A DNA stretch of 64,000 nt from Cladocopium goreaui (GCA_947184155.2 CAMXCT020006635.1:258501-322500); one strand, 5' to 3'; numbered from the stretch's first letter, positions 46,956 through 59,046 are shown. Program-made: numbers and translations. Notes: generated by a model from the sequence alone, not told the origin.

Positions 46956-47483
46956 TCATGACCATCCAGGGATCAGCGCCCTCCTCTTGGATATTGGGAG
47001 CCACCCAGTCTCTCCTAGCAGTGTCTGGAGGTACTTGACATCCCCGAGCCCCTTTTTTCAGGACTTACCTCTCTTTCCAACCATGATTTGAAGGTGGCAT
47101 TCCATTTCTCCAGCCTCTCATACCCTCTCTCTCTCTCAGTCTCTCCATCGCCATGGCTGGAATTTGATGGATTTTAGGTCAGTAGCCAATCAAACCAAGC
47201 TTTTGCCTCCATACTCACCGCTTCTGCAGCATGCCAAAGGACACTGGAGACCCCCGCCAACCATTGAAATCAAGCATCGTGGGGACCTTGTAAGATAGAT
47301 CTCCTGCCTCTTGCAGTAGCTGTTGATTCTCACGCAAGTCCTGCCGTTGAAGGTAAACAACCTGAGGTCTGAGACTTCTCATCTCAAAACATGGGACAGG
47401 ATAGCGATGAGTGTTAATGCCCTGGTGTCTTGCAGTTTTGGCAAGACTTTCTGTTCCCAGCTGTGCTGGTTTAACTTGTGATA
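46956..47483 (-). CDS. C-terminal part of an unrecognised gene, four exons
   Basis: Exons are 47362-47483, 47219-47340, 47069-47156 and 46956-47033 (TGA). Donors are strong (CAG|GTTGTT, GCG|GTGAGTATGG, GAG|GTAAGT) and phases agree (0/0, 2/2, 0/0). Introns are very short: 21, 62 and 35 nt, so the first may simply be read through or retained in another form. The reading includes GINTHRYPVPCFEMRSLRPQ, LRENQQLLQEAGDLSYKVPT and a coiled region ERGYERLEKWNATFKSWLER. I recognise no domain. The 5' end is missing. Confidence 0.55.
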
Positions 47484-47897
47484 CTGTAGTGAAACATTAT
47501 TTTCAAAATTCCAAATTGCGCTTCTTTGATCCAATTGCTGACAATTACTTGCATGGAAACTTCACTACATTCATCATGTTCCTGGTTTAATCATGATTCA
47601 TCATGTCAATATGTTGTTTATATCTTTATTCTCAGCATTTAGCTTGTTAAACACGAAAGCCACATCATGATTTCTGGGTGGAATATTCACATCCACCAAG
47701 CTGAGCCAAGGCCGTTCTACGTAGTAATATGGGAAAACCAATGCCATAAACATATCATTTGGGAAGGCTTATAGCACTGCGGGTTTGTGACATTAGGTTC
47801 ACATTACAGTCGTTGAGCGTAGTAATATACTATTTCCCTGGTTTTTGTGTGTTACTAGTGTGGTTGGTATGATATTTGGGTTTACCACAGTGTTCTC

Positions 47898-49357
47898 CTA
47901 TGAACAGTACGAGCCCAGCCCAGGGGCCCAGCCCGTGGCAAATTGGGCCTCTTCATCCATCTGAGCCTGCAGATCTTCCTGCTCCTGTGAGTGTCGTGAG
48001 AACACCCAACTTATATGGGCGTTAAGGAACACATATATGAGATTTAATCACAAAAAAACTTAAGAAGCAAACATAATAATGGCTCTATCTTTCAACCGCA
48101 AAACATCGCAAAACATTAAGATGATACTGAACATGTAACGAACAGGAGTTACTGATTGAGCCCAAGAATTGGCTTGATGTAGCATTTACCGGGGTACCAG
48201 CCTGTTTCATGATTAAACACATATTATTTGCGGGGACACCGCCTAATTCATAGATATTCATGGTACAATCTGAGGTTTCCTCTAGTGCTATAGGTATACC
48301 TTTGAATCCAGGGGAACAACAAACAACGGTTGATGTGCAACAGTTCAGAATATTGCTCAAGCTACGATGCACCCTGGGACCCTGGGTCAAATCTACTGTA
48401 CTGGAGGACAGTATGTCAAAGCATAGTGCCGTCCTTCCGCCTCTTTTCTTCATCCTGCTTTCGCATCTGCTCTTTCAGTTGCTTACAGCTGTCCTTCATG
48501 TGCCGAGAGCGGCACTTTAGCAGTGATCTACCCATGATGTCTAGATCTTGGCGTCCAACAGAAAGGACAGGAGACAACACTATAATCGACCTGACGTGCG
48601 CGTTCACTTTCACAATTTCCGTGGTTCAACTCCAGGCCTTCATATTGGACATGTTGAGGAAGGAGAGGTCTATTGCAGGATCATACCTGCATCTGAATGA
48701 CAATAATGCTTCCTAAAACCATGAAAAACAATCATCTGCCTTCTAATTGAGGACACCATCTAACAATTCTCAAGGTCCCTTAGCCACAGGACCTTAAAAA
48801 AACCGAATCCCAATTGACCCTTCTGGCTTCTGGCTTATTTTGCATATCGATCCATCCATGTAGAAATGTAGACATTCATTTCCGGTGCAAAGATCCGAAG
48901 GCGACAGGCTTTGACCAGCTTGGACCCGTTTCGCCTGCCCTGGCCGTTCAGCACATGGTGCTCCTTGATGTGGGCCTCCAACTGCCTCAGAGACCAAGAA
49001 GTCATTTTCAGGAGGGAAATCCTCCTCTTACTCTTACAAGTTTCTACAGTTGGAAGACTCTAACCATATGTTTATCTTGCAAGACTCATCATCTTGTAGT
49101 TGTTTTCAGGTAAAACAACTATGGTTTTCGTTTCCAAACACTTCTGAGCGTGGCCGAGTTCGGAAAAACAACATATTGGATATGATATACTTCTGGTGCG
49201 GGATTCTCTGATATACTAATATGTGTATACACACATATATATATATATATATACACATCACGGAACGCCTCCCATCGAAGGCAATATCCACCGACAGCCT
49301 CCAGCCGGCAACACAATGGATGCTCAGGTTCAAATAATTCATTATGTTTTGCAATCA

Positions 49358-49395
<38 letters not shown>

Positions 49396-50679
49396 AAGAA
49401 AAAGAGAAAACATTATGACGTTTCTTACACCATTCATAATTAATCCATATCAACCAGCCACAAAAGTGAGTTTTCCCCTACTGTAACATCTTCAAACCAT
49501 CTCCAGATCCACTCTGAGCTGTGAATTTCCCGTCTGCGACAAGTTGCACCAGCGACTCTACCACCTCCTGTCGGGGTGGATTCATCGTGCAGGGCTGTGA
49601 CAAAAAACATCTTTGAAACCACCAAGGCCTTGGTGGTTTCAAGCCTGAAATGCCTTTGCCAATATTGTTGGGAACAATCAAAATCCAAATCCTGCCGTGG
49701 AGTTCGCAATGGCTGCTTTTGCTACGTACTAGTAATTAGTATAAAGAAGCATTCTTTGCTGTCGGATTTTGATCAGGGGGAGCATTTCGCGAGCAAGTAC
49801 AAGCCGATGCCAACTAATGCCAGCCCCAACCAGTGTTGATTATAATCAGCTTCCACCCGAAAACGTCATAAGTTGCCATCAACAAAAATATGGAGACCCC
49901 CTCAAACCAACCACTGGAACAAAAGAAAAACTACGGCTATTTTTGCTCCAGCACTTCACCGTCGAAATTTGTGTCCAGCGGCGGCTCCTTTCCGATGAGA
50001 CCCATTTGCTTCCCCTCATCCAGCAGCTTTTCGCCGATCAGCAAATCGGTCTTCAGCACCAAATCCTGTGAGCCAGGCCCATATGAAAGTCAAACTGGCT
50101 TAGCATCTCATCTTTCAGTGGAAAAAGTCATCAAGAGTGACACCAGCAGCACCAGCAACTAGCTCAGGTGATCTTGAAAGACTCTGAGGTTTTGCCTCTG
50201 TCTGACCACTGGCCGAATCATTTCACACATATGAAAACATGTCTATACAATTCTATACATTGAAAATGCCTAGACCCTAGTCAGTGCCCATGAAACCATG
50301 AACAAGTCGGTAGGCTGTAGGCCCATTTTTTTTTGTTGAAACTATTACACATGGGATTGAGAATTTTTGTGAGCAACCAGGTAGCCATATATGTCGCAAA
50401 CAAATCGGCAGGGTGGCACAACCAGGAAGCGCTGCCAGGGTTCATCGTTCAAATTGTCGATGATCAGTTTCAGCTCCTGACCGCTGTGAAAGCTCGGATC
50501 AACGTGGACTGGGTCGGGGTCATGGGCTACTCTGAAAATGGATGACAAAAAACAGGTAACATCGTGACAGCGTTTTGAACAATTACAATGACAATAATCA
50601 CGGCAACACTATATTAATTATAAGAGATATCAATGTAGATACACTAATATCTTGAGAACATAACGAGGTGGGAGATGTA

Positions 50680-50720
<41 letters not shown>

Positions 50721-51092
50721 CCAGCAACACCAGCAACAACAACAACACCAGCAACAACAACAGCAACAGCAACAGCAGCAACAGCAGCAGCAACACCAAC
50801 AGCAGCAACAGCAACAGCAACAGCAACAACAACAACCACCACAACAACGACAGCAGCAACAGCAGCAGCAACAACAGCAACCGTAACAAAAAAACAAACA
50901 CACAACCACAACCACACGGATTATTGGGTGCATCGCCCAACTCACATCCAGGAACAGCGATGCTTTACTCCCAAAAACCATTAAGATGTAGGTAGACCTG
51001 TACAGCACATGGAGCCCACAGGCCATAATAGCTGGGAATGTCGGGCCGGTGTGTTCTGCCTGGGTCTTGTAATACATATGTTCCCATGATGC
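47898..51092 (-). CDS. Unrecognised minus-strand gene, seven exons modelled, 5' end missing
   Basis: Exons are 50998-51092, 50402-50531, 49955-50065, 49482-49594, 48874-48985, 48455-48514 and 47898-47984 (TAG). Phases agree at each join (2/2, 0/0, 0/0, 2/2, 0/0, 0/0); the last intron needs a GA donor (CAG|GATGAAG). The first acceptor has a fine pyrimidine tract (CTCCCCTTTTTTCAG). The segments read AEHTGPTFPAIMACGLHVLY, SGQELKLIIDNLNDEPWQRF, DLLIGEKLLDEGKQMGLIGK, RQEVVESLVQLVADGKFTAQ, LEAHIKEHHVLNGQGRRNGS and a coiled-coil end (KQLKEQMRKQ, EQEDLQAQMDEEAQFATGWA). An alternative end is TGA at 48416. I do not recognise a family. Confidence 0.6.
49361..49392 (+). repeat. (AG)n run
   Basis: A GAGAGAGA run followed by AAAAAGAAAAAG, in the intron downstream of the 49.5-kb exon. 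Confidence 0.9.
50679..50885 (+). repeat. CAA/CAG trinucleotide tract in an intron
   Basis: CAACAACAA passes into mixed CAACAGCAGCAA over about 200 bp. It lies between the exons at 50998 and 50531, so it is intronic in the model. The poly-Gln, poly-Leu, poly-Val and poly-Cys ORFs here are translations of it. Confidence 0.9.
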
Positions 51093-51199
51093 CTGAAAAA
51101 AAGGGGAGCACAAGGGAAAACTCTGAAAAACACATTGTCCATTTTTATGCACTTCTAAAACATAACAAACAACATGTCTCTGGTGGGATTGAGACGATG

Positions 51200-51900
51200 C
51201 CTAACGAAATTTGACCAAAACGTAACAACTAGACTTTGAGGTTTCATCATGCAAGTGCAATTTCCTGTCTGAAACAAGGTCCTTCTAGATTCGATGTTTT
51301 CGAGAGAAGGCAAACAATTTGATGCAGTACATCATGACACACTCAAACAATTGAGACCAGGATTCCAAATCAAGTAAATGGGTCTGTCGGAATGTCTAAA
51401 CATGCAGGATACGTATGAAACCGCAGTTTTACGACAAAAAATCGTGATGATCCCATGGATTTGGGCGTGCCCTGCTTCCTATTTTCAAACAAAACCTAAA
51501 TCCCAATCCCCCAGGTTTCAGCTTTCCAAGTGGCTGAAACTTTGCGGATTTTCACGCAAACCACGCCCAAGTTGGATGCATCAAACATCGAAGGGCTCAG
51601 AAACTACCAACGGCCAATTTTTAGCCGCGTGCCCGCGTGCGGTTTTGGCTTTGAAACAACATGGCGAAATTGATGGTTGTATATGGCTGGAAAAGGGACA
51701 AGTACCACGCAAACCACTTCATGGAACGATTAACTAAGTGTTTTGATCATCATTCGAAACTAATTATAATGGATTGTAATCAAGCTACAGCAATACGCCA
51801 ACAAAATTGATGAAAGTCACTGGTCACTGATCATCTTACCTTCTGGGGAGGGGAACATAGTGTTGTGGCTATAATGGCCGTAGGGTCGGTCGAGATAAAT
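51200..51900. other. No supported gene
   Basis: A plus-strand ORF (51378-51737) has no recognisable motif, and its codon content looks like background. The rest is AT-rich single-copy DNA. Confidence 0.4.
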
Positions 51901-52019
51901 ATGCACATCATTTAACATATTTAAATGTTTTGGTAATTTCATACATATGGTACTCGCATGATCATGTATGGATGGGTTCACTTGAAAATGTTCCTGCTAT
52001 TTGTTTGCCACTGTCGTTG

Positions 52020-52098
52020 TTGATGCTCCATCGTTCATCGCTTGAGTGCCAGCTGGCCCATGGCACAATGGCAAGTCGCGACGTCACGACGGCCGAAG
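52020..52098 (+). CDS. Possible plus-strand exon
   Basis: The frame reads MLHRSSLECQLAHGTMASRD, then VTTAE, and stops at a strong CCGAAG|GTGAGA donor in phase 1. The acceptor could be CGCTTGAG or earlier. It is GC-richer than its flanks. Confidence 0.35.
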
Positions 52099-52284
52099 GT
52101 GAGATAATCTTACGGAACCTTGGATGGAAAGAGTAAGCACAGTAAATCATACTATCTATATATATATATATGTATATGTATGTATATATAAATATATGTT
52201 ATAAGATAATAATATCGATGATCAGTGCTTTAGTAATTGCATCATAGAAACATATAAAAACATCATAATTAACTATCATTATTT

Positions 52285-52394
52285 TACCTCTGGCTATTTA
52301 ACATGGCTATGGATGCCATGGTCCACTGATGTGTTATGATGATTCGCCTCTGAAACATTGTGATGTTCCAAAACTATGTTAAATAACCAGAGGA
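52285..52394. mobile_element. MITE family A, copy 3
   Basis: TACCTCTGGCTATTTAACAT faces TATGTTAAATAACCAGAGGA over 110 bp, with an inner TGGCTATGGATGCCATGG block. Confidence 0.75.
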
Positions 52395-52454
52395 TTGTAG
52401 TTTTCAGTATTTCAGTAATTCCAGAATACTTATTGGCTTATTGCGTTATTGTTT

Positions 52455-52569
52455 GCCTCTGGTAATTTAACATAGCTATGGAAACCATGGAACACTCATA
52501 GATGTGTTATGATAACTCACCTATTAGACATTGTGATTTTCCATAGCAATGTTCAATAACCAGAGGGTA
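52455..52569. mobile_element. MITE family A, copy 4
   Basis: GCCTCTGGTAATTTAACATA faces CAATGTTCAATAACCAGAGG. It shares the interior TGTGTTATGAT..CACCT with copy 3, 60 bp upstream and in the same orientation, so the two are close relatives. Confidence 0.8.
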
Positions 52570-52799
52570 GTAAGTTAGTAATTGTACAATATCACCAATC
52601 AGCTGTAGTATGGCATAATACTGTGCAATAAGAACATTTTGATATAGGCCAAAAAATGACAGTGATAGATGTTATTAGCATGATCAGTAACATGTTCGTC
52701 GGTAAAGATGTACCACTGTAATACCCAAGTTGATAGCCATGTCAAGTCTGTTGAATATTTTTTCGATATTGTGTGTGTGCGTCTGGTTTCCACATGTTT

Positions 52800-52900
52800 C
52801 GTCTCAAAAAAAAGTGGACGCCGCCTGCCCCACGAGAGCTCCAAAACATACAGATCGGAGTCTGCGAAAGTTCTACGTTCATGTCTAGGTCATACTGTCT
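52800..52900. CDS. Ambiguous coding-like block
   Basis: The plus frame RLKKKWTPPAPRELQNIQ and the minus frame DLDMNVELSQTPICMFWSSR are both open and protein-like. I could not fix a strand from splice sites. Confidence 0.25.
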
Positions 52901-53295
52901 ATTTTCACCGGCATGCAAGATATGTTCTTGTAAATATCTAAAGATGCACACAACATGCTGTACATATATATATATATACACATGCAAACATACAAATTTA
53001 CGCATTGATTCTCTGAGTTCATCTGAGGTCTATTTAAGCAAATGTATAAACGTTATTATATCTATCTAAATTCCCGCATGCCTGGGATCATCAGTTAGTT
53101 TTCAAAACCAATGCTACGCCACACACGGCTTAGTGGGCCTCCATGATGGGCTTCGTGGCCTTGGTGGTGAGAAATCCATGGAATCATGGTGCCTTTCCCA
53201 TGGCGTTTTCCATATCATCATTCTATTTGTATATTATATATAATAGTATATGTTCATAGCTGTTCATAAATACATAGATGTCTGATGTTAAACAG

Positions 53296-53443
53296 CATGT
53301 ACCTACAACACTTGTTCGTACAACAGTTCATGATGTTTGCCAACGTGGATCAACAGGCCCTTTTTTCAGTGCCCAACATCCAGGTGGTGAGCTCCAACAA
53401 TGAACGGTTTTTGAGTGCCATCCGGAACCTCCAAATATCTGCA
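53296..53443 (+). CDS. Plus-strand exon, unrecognised
   Basis: Forty-nine codons from an AAACAG acceptor (or from ATG 53297) read MYLQHLFVQQFMMFANVDQQ, ALFSVPNIQVVSSNNERFL and SAIRNLQISA. The donor is strong (CTGCA|GTGAGT). An internal TTTTTTCAG could act as an alternative acceptor. No family is recognised. Confidence 0.5.
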
Positions 53444-53677
53444 GTGAGTTGGGGGTTTCCATAGTCATGGGGGTACCCCCAAATGGATGATTTATAGGGA
53501 AAAACCCATGGGAAAAGATGGATGCTTTCGGGGTACCCCATGAATACGGAAAACCCAACCGTTGAATTTTCACTGAGAAACAGCTTTTACCCCAGTTGAG
53601 TCCGACCACACAACTATGGACACCTGATGCAACAGCAAGCCAACGTATCCAATCATTGCATATCAAAATACTAAACT

Positions 53678-53770
53678 GATTGGTGGTATACCTACCCCTC
53701 TGAAAAATATGAAAGTCAGTTGGGATGATTCTTCCCAATATCCAATATATGGAAAAATTACTTTACTTCG
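53678..53770. mobile_element. MITE family B, truncated copy
   Basis: TGGTGGTATACCTACCCCTC and the following AAAAATATGAAAGTCAGTTG match copies at 41.6 and 62.1 kb, but the right terminus is absent. Confidence 0.6.
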
Positions 53771-53809
53771 TGTGATCCCCACCATGACATTTATACATTT
53801 TCTTACTGG

Positions 53810-54285
53810 CAAATCTTCTGGCATTCTATCTGACATATCTTCTGACATTCTATTTGGCATTCTATCTGGCATATCTTCTGGCATATGATCTGGCAAATCT
53901 TCTGGCATATCTTCTGGCATTCTATCTGGCAAATCTTCTGGCATTCTATCTGGCATATCTTCTGGCACTCTATCTGACATATCTTCTGGCATTCTATCTG
54001 GCATATCTTCTGGCATATATTCTGACATATCTTCTGGCATTCTATCTGGCATATCTTCTGGCATTTCTTCTGGCATATCTATCTGGCATATCTTCTGGCA
54101 TATTTTCTGGCATTCTATCTTCTGGCATTCTATCTGGCAAATCTTCTGGCATTCTATCTGGCATATCTTCTGGCATTCTATCTGACATATCTTCTGGCAT
54201 ATCTTCTGGCATATCTTCTGGCATTCTATCTGGCAAATCTGATGCATTCTATCTGGCATATCTTCTGGCATTCTTTCTAACTTTC
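53810..54285 (-). repeat. 12-bp-based minisatellite ATCTTCTGGCAT
   Basis: About 35 variants of ATCTTCTGGCAT, ATCTGGCAT and CTATCTGGCA type. The 214-codon minus ORF (MPEDMPDR repeats) is its translation and lacks a unique core. Confidence 0.85.
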
Positions 54286-54317
54286 TTCTGCACATTCTTT
54301 GTCCCATATCTTCCTAC

Positions 54318-54600
54318 ATGAGGTCCGGCAGGGAACACTTGGCGTGGATACTCGCGGTTGAGGTCCGGCAGGGAACACTTGGCGTGGATACTCGCGGTTG
54401 AGGTCCGGCAGGGAACACTGGGCGCGGATGGTCGTGGTTGAGGTCCGGCAGGGAACCCTGGGCGTGTATGGTCGTGGTTGAGGTCCGGCAGGGAACACTG
54501 GGCGTGGATGGTCGTGGTTGAGGTCCGGCAGGGAACACTGGGCGTGGATGGTCGTGGTTGAGGTCCGGCAGCGAACACTGTGGATCGCGAGTCGCAGTTG
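54318..54600 (+). repeat. 40-bp minisatellite, seven units
   Basis: Units start GAGGTCCGGCAGGGAACACT and end GTGGTT. The first two carry ATACTCGCG, the next four carry ATGGTCGTG, and the last is degenerate. Two sub-families in blocks point to stepwise amplification. ORFs in all three minus frames are repeat translations. Confidence 0.9.
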
Positions 54601-54604
54601 AGCA

Positions 54605-54735
54605 AGGACGACGAGGACGACGAGGACGACGAGGAGGACGAAGAGGAGGAGGAGAGGAGGACGAGGCAGGAGGAGGCGGAGGAGGAGGAGAAGGAGGAGG
54701 AGGAGGAGAAGGAGGAGAAGGAGGAGGAGGCAACT
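54605..54735 (+). repeat. GAG/GAC purine-rich tract
   Basis: GACGAGGACGACGAGGACGA passes into GGAGGAGGAGG. It continues directly from the 40-bp array. The Ser/Pro-rich minus ORFs are shadows of it. Confidence 0.9.
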
Positions 54736-55189
54736 GACATAAAATCTAACAACCCTCACCTGGCAGGTGGGGAATAAAAAGTGTTTGAAACCACAAACCA
54801 GTAAATATATCCCTATTTCTTGGTAAAAGAACTATCAGCCACCGGGGATCACCTGGATTTTTTTCATCAGGTGGCTGGGATCAGCTTGGCTTCGGAGGTT
54901 TCGGTCTCGCCAATCACCAAGACCTCTGGACTGCTCTCTCTTTCTCTCTGCAAGGACATTCCCTCATTGATCAGCTGTGCTGAAAGTATATAGATCATAT
55001 TTTTGGATATGTTTGGTGTGTCTCGAGCATTGGATGCCCCAGAAAACATTTAAACAAATTATATATATATATATATATACTGTATATCTCTCTCTCCATC
55101 GCCATCTCCAATATACAGTATATATATATATATTATATATACACACATATCGTGTATCTGCAAGTCCAAAGGCAAGCAAAAAACAACAA

Positions 55190-55420
55190 AATGCGACCAT
55201 GTACCCGTTCCACTGCCATCGGAGCGAAAGCTCCCCCGGCCCCGACTGCCCTGACACCTGCATGGGGAGAGATCGGATCTCGAACTCTGCAAAGCGCATA
55301 GCGCGGGAATTGTGGAGATATTTTCCTTGGCAAAATGGGCCACAGGCCACACAAAGGGCCAAACTGACAACAACCCTACTTGCTTGCAAGAAAAGAGTTC
55401 CTATCCACATTCCCCTGAAC
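55190..55420. CDS. Ambiguous GC-rich coding-like block
   Basis: The plus frame (GRDRISNSAKRIARELWRYF) and the minus frame (LSLRWQWNGYMVAFCCFLLA, membrane-like) are both open for over 70 codons. I found no splice pair that settles the strand. Confidence 0.3.
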
Positions 55421-55568
55421 ATGAGCCAATGGCATAATTTTTTCTCAAATGTTAAGACAGCTCACGGGATTGTTGTCCTGCAATCTCACCTCCAATTGGA
55501 AAATCCCAAGGCCCAGCAGGAAACAAATGGCCAATGGTTTTACATTGTTTCACGTCTTTTTGTCAAAA

Positions 55569-56878
55569 TTAATTGCCATTTGGATCATCATCACAGGTAA
55601 AGGATGAAAAATGCCTCCGCAGAGAAACAACCCACAAAGAGACCATGAACTTAGCCGCCCGACGATACTTCTTGGTCCAATCAGTGCCTGTCGACTCTTG
55701 CTGAAATGTCTTGGATGTCTCAGTCACCACTGGCAATCCCTGGATTTCCTTCACCGATTGCTTTAAAAATAACTTAAAAAACTAGCCACGAGTTTTCCAC
55801 AGTGACTACTTTTTTACATGTTTTTATATCATCCAACTGGGAAAAACTACAAAATGACATTGTTCAGGCCCCGGCCGAAAGGCGAGGTATTGTGCATGCG
55901 GTTCGTCTCCGGAAGCTCTAAACCTCAGGCCAGGGATGGCCACACCTATGGACTCCTGGAAGCTCCAAAAATCTGCCAGTGATCTTTGAGATAAGCCACC
56001 GTTTACAATCATTTACATGTGTTGTTACATGGGTTTCTACAGTCCGAGTTGAGATTTCCGATGAGTTTGGGATTCCGGGATGGGGTTGAGAAAACTTGAA
56101 ACTGTATAAACTGTGATGAAGTGCAGCATCTTCAAGACGTTCTGATCTTTCTGGAATCTTGTTGTATTCATGAACCCTGGAACGTCTCTGAGCCCCAAGC
56201 TGTGCTCATTGTTCACGAAGACCCGGACCCGACCTGGGCTCTGACATGTCTCATAGTACCCAACAAGGAGGGGTTCAAAATTGCAGCAAAAACCAACCCA
56301 AATCAACCATGAACAAATGAGTGTAACGGTGTAACGGAATATCTTGATTGGAAACCATTGGTTCTAACATCATTCTAGGGGTCTCCGTCTCCTTAAAAAA
56401 AATCCTATGACTCAGTTTTGGGAAACCAACGTGGTTGAATTTGTGGAGGGACCTGCCGGCTCACAGTATGACTTGGCTGAACCATACCTCAGGGAAGTAA
56501 AGGGTTTGTGACGTGGTCATGTTCCATTTACTACATCCCATGTATGTTGGACGTCGCACTCGCATTCTTGAACCATGTGATAATCCTTCAACCTACTTAC
56601 CGATTTGCAAAGCATTGTCTTGAAACCACCAAACATTTACAGTCGGTAATGTTGGAATCATCCCTGTCAAAAACCTTCCCCTTCTGACCTCACCTCACCT
56701 CATCACCTCATTCCAGAGGCCCAAGAATCAAATTCACTAATGCAAACTTCCACTTGGGCACTTACAAACCATTTGCAAGTTACTGGCAAGAAACAACCTA
56801 CAATTTCTCGCCCGACGCTTCTCGCCCTCACCTGAGCCTTGGAAAGCGATGACCAAATGCTCCCGGATGATGCCCAAC
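55569..56878 (-). CDS. C-terminal part of an unrecognised minus-strand gene
   Basis: Exons are 56832-56878, 56112-56233, about 55850-55955 and 55569-55760 (TAA). The first three joins agree in phase (1/1, 0/0); the last is not resolved. They read LGIIREHLVIAFQGS, VRVFVNNEHSLGLRDVPGFM, ESIGVAIPGLRFRASGDEPH and EIQGLPVVTETSKTFQQEST. The donor CTCAG|GTGAGG is strong. The IAFQGS stretch superficially recalls the lipase class 3 strand before its nucleophile (AFRGT), but no GxSxG follows, so I do not assign a function. Confidence 0.55.
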
Positions 56879-57139
56879 CTGGAGGTTGGAATGGGTTTTG
56901 ATCAAACAAGAAACGGGAAAATGATGGGAATGCGGAATGCACTGTAATAAAAACAATAATAATAATAATCTAATAATCCTCGACCCTCCAAATCCTAGAA
57001 AAATATAGGTGTTTTCGGAATTTGACCTATATCGATTGATTTTACCCAAAACACCTAGATCTTGGATTTTAGGACTTTGATTGCATGTTTTTGGGTTTGG
57101 TGAGACAAAGGCCAAAAAATGTTTGCAGCGCATCAAATG

Positions 57140-57245
57140 ACTGGGGATAAACCCGCAAAACCCCGCAAAAAACCCGCAAAAAACCCGCAAAAACCCGCAA
57201 AAACACGCAAAAACCCGCAAAAACACGCAAAAACCCGCAAATCCT
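57140..57245 (+). repeat. AAACCCGCAAA decamer array
   Basis: About nine tandem units of AAAAACCCGC, some with CACGC. The Phe/Cys/Gly minus ORF is its translation. Confidence 0.85.
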
Positions 57246-57689
57246 GAAATCTCGTTGTTTTAGGGTAGTTTTCGGATTTTTTTGGTTGTTCCAAAAATCA
57301 TCACGGTTTGTGTACCCGGCCGTAGTGCTGAGATTTTCCCAGAAACATACATGTTTGGAACAAAGTGAATCATTTTTTGGTTTGTTTGACCTATCTTCTT
57401 AGAACGACGATTTTTTCCTCGGCAGTGGAGGGTCGAGGATATTATCATTTCATATATGTGTATATCAGATACGTGCATACCAAATTACAGAAGGATGAGG
57501 ATAAGATGAGGAAACATCAAAACTGCTGAGGCCACGGACACCTGGATGTTGCGGATTTCACCTGGCGAAATTCTGGCCTTTTCCCATCGAATTTAAAGGT
57601 GCAGAGTTTCCCTTCATCCAATTCGGGAATCACACACACACACATATATATATATATGATACAACACATATATTATCATATGTATGGCT

Positions 57690-58045
57690 TACACAGAGAG
57701 GGAGAGAGATAGATAGATAGGTAGATAGATAGATAGATGGATAGATAGATGAGATGAGATGAGATGAGATTAGATTTTATTAGATTAGATTGGGTTAGAT
57801 TAGATTTTATTAGATTAGATTAGATAGAGAGAGAGAGAGAGATAGATAGATAGATAGATAGATAGATAGGTAGGTGGATAGGTAGATAAGTAGAGAATTA
57901 GATTGGTAGATAGGTAGATAGGTAGATATAGATAGGTAGGTAGGTCAATAGGTAGAAAGCTAGATAGGTAGATAGGTAGATAGATAGGTAGGTAGGTAGA
58001 TAGGTAGAGAGGCAAAGAGGTTGATAGGTAGATAGATATATTTGA
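57690..58045 (+). repeat. GATA, GAGAT, TAGATTAGAT and GGTA microsatellite
   Basis: Tetra- and pentanucleotide runs with gradual motif change. There is no coding signal. Confidence 0.9.
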
Positions 58046-58360
58046 TTGAAAGATAATATGACATAATATGACTATGTTCTTTTGCAATGTTAGATGGTTG
58101 CCCGAAAGCAAAACAGGGTTTCAATTTATACATTGGAATCTGTATTGTCACCTACTGAGACCTACTGTATAGGTACAGAACTTTCATTCTATGAATGGTG
58201 TTTTCAATCCCTGTCACTCGACAAAACACGGTCGGACAGTGACAGCATAATCCGCTAGCATTCAAACTTCCAAGGAGACGGAAATCAATGCAGCCAGGAT
58301 TCACATGTAGGTAACACACACATATTAAATGTGTATATATATATATGCATATATACTCAC

Positions 58361-58467
58361 ATTTGTTCCACCATGACTTGAGGTCGGGCATGTTTTCCTG
58401 CATCTTTCCGTGTGCGTGTGGAACGAGTTTGTTGAATGATGCTCGGGTCATTCCACCTTGGAGATTC
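58361..58467 (-). CDS. Exon of an unrecognised gene
   Basis: Thirty-five codons read NLQGGMTRASFNKLVPHAHG and KMQENMPDLKSWWNK, between CTTCACCGCAG and a strong AAT|GTGAGT donor. It enters in phase 2 and leaves in phase 1. Confidence 0.55.
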
Positions 58468-58789
58468 CTGCGGTGAAGCCAAGGAGATATCATCGCCATG
58501 TTCGCACACCGTCAGCTAGGTTAGACAACCATGGGAGGGCTTGCGTCAGGACGACCGGACTTCGCCTTGCATGTCACATACCTTCATGTGTGCATGCGTG
58601 TGTATCTCTAAAAAATATACATATATATACATATATATATATATATATGTATGTACACATAGATTTGTAACAAAAAAATGTAGTCCACACCTACGTTGCG
58701 GGTTTCTCAAGCCCGGCCCCCCCAAAATCATCCAGTTTCTTGGTGTTTTCAATAAGGAAATGGGAGACCTAAAATGGCCCCTGGCCCAC

Positions 58790-58830
58790 CTGACTCCTTC
58801 TGAAAGTCGGAGCGAAGCCACTCAGTCCTG
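58790..58830 (-). CDS. Small exon upstream of the 58.4-kb exon
   Basis: Forty-one bases read RTEWLRSDFQKES between GAACGCAG and GTCAG|GTGGGC. Its phase-1 exit does not meet the phase-2 entry at 58467, so one exon is probably missed between them. Confidence 0.35.
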
Positions 58831-58930
58831 CTGCGTTCACGTCTACTAATATATATATATATATATATACGTATATTTATGATATAGAGAGGGAGAAAGA
58901 GAGAACGCTCAATTGTATCTCCATGTTTTG

Positions 58931-59046
58931 CCCTCTGGTTATTTAACATATCTATGGAACATTGCCCTTTTACACATGATTTATGATAGTTTGGCTATTA
59001 AAAACATTGATGATTTTCCATTGCTACGTTAAATTACCATAGGGTA
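58931..59046. mobile_element. MITE family A, copy 5
   Basis: CCCTCTGGTTATTTAACATA faces TACGTTAAATTACCATAGGG over 116 bp. Confidence 0.75.

Noticed and set aside
50598..51152. 184-codon poly-Cys ORF and poly-Gln, poly-Leu and poly-Val ORFs
   Set aside because: Trinucleotide tract read in all frames. Only the part above 50998 is kept, as an exon.
53663..54321. MPEDMPDR-type 214-codon ORF and its plus-strand shadow
   Set aside because: Both are translations of the 12-bp-based array without a unique core.
56832..56878. Lipase class 3 assignment from IAFQGS
   Set aside because: The motif is too short, the expected Arg and Thr are absent, and no nucleophile elbow follows.
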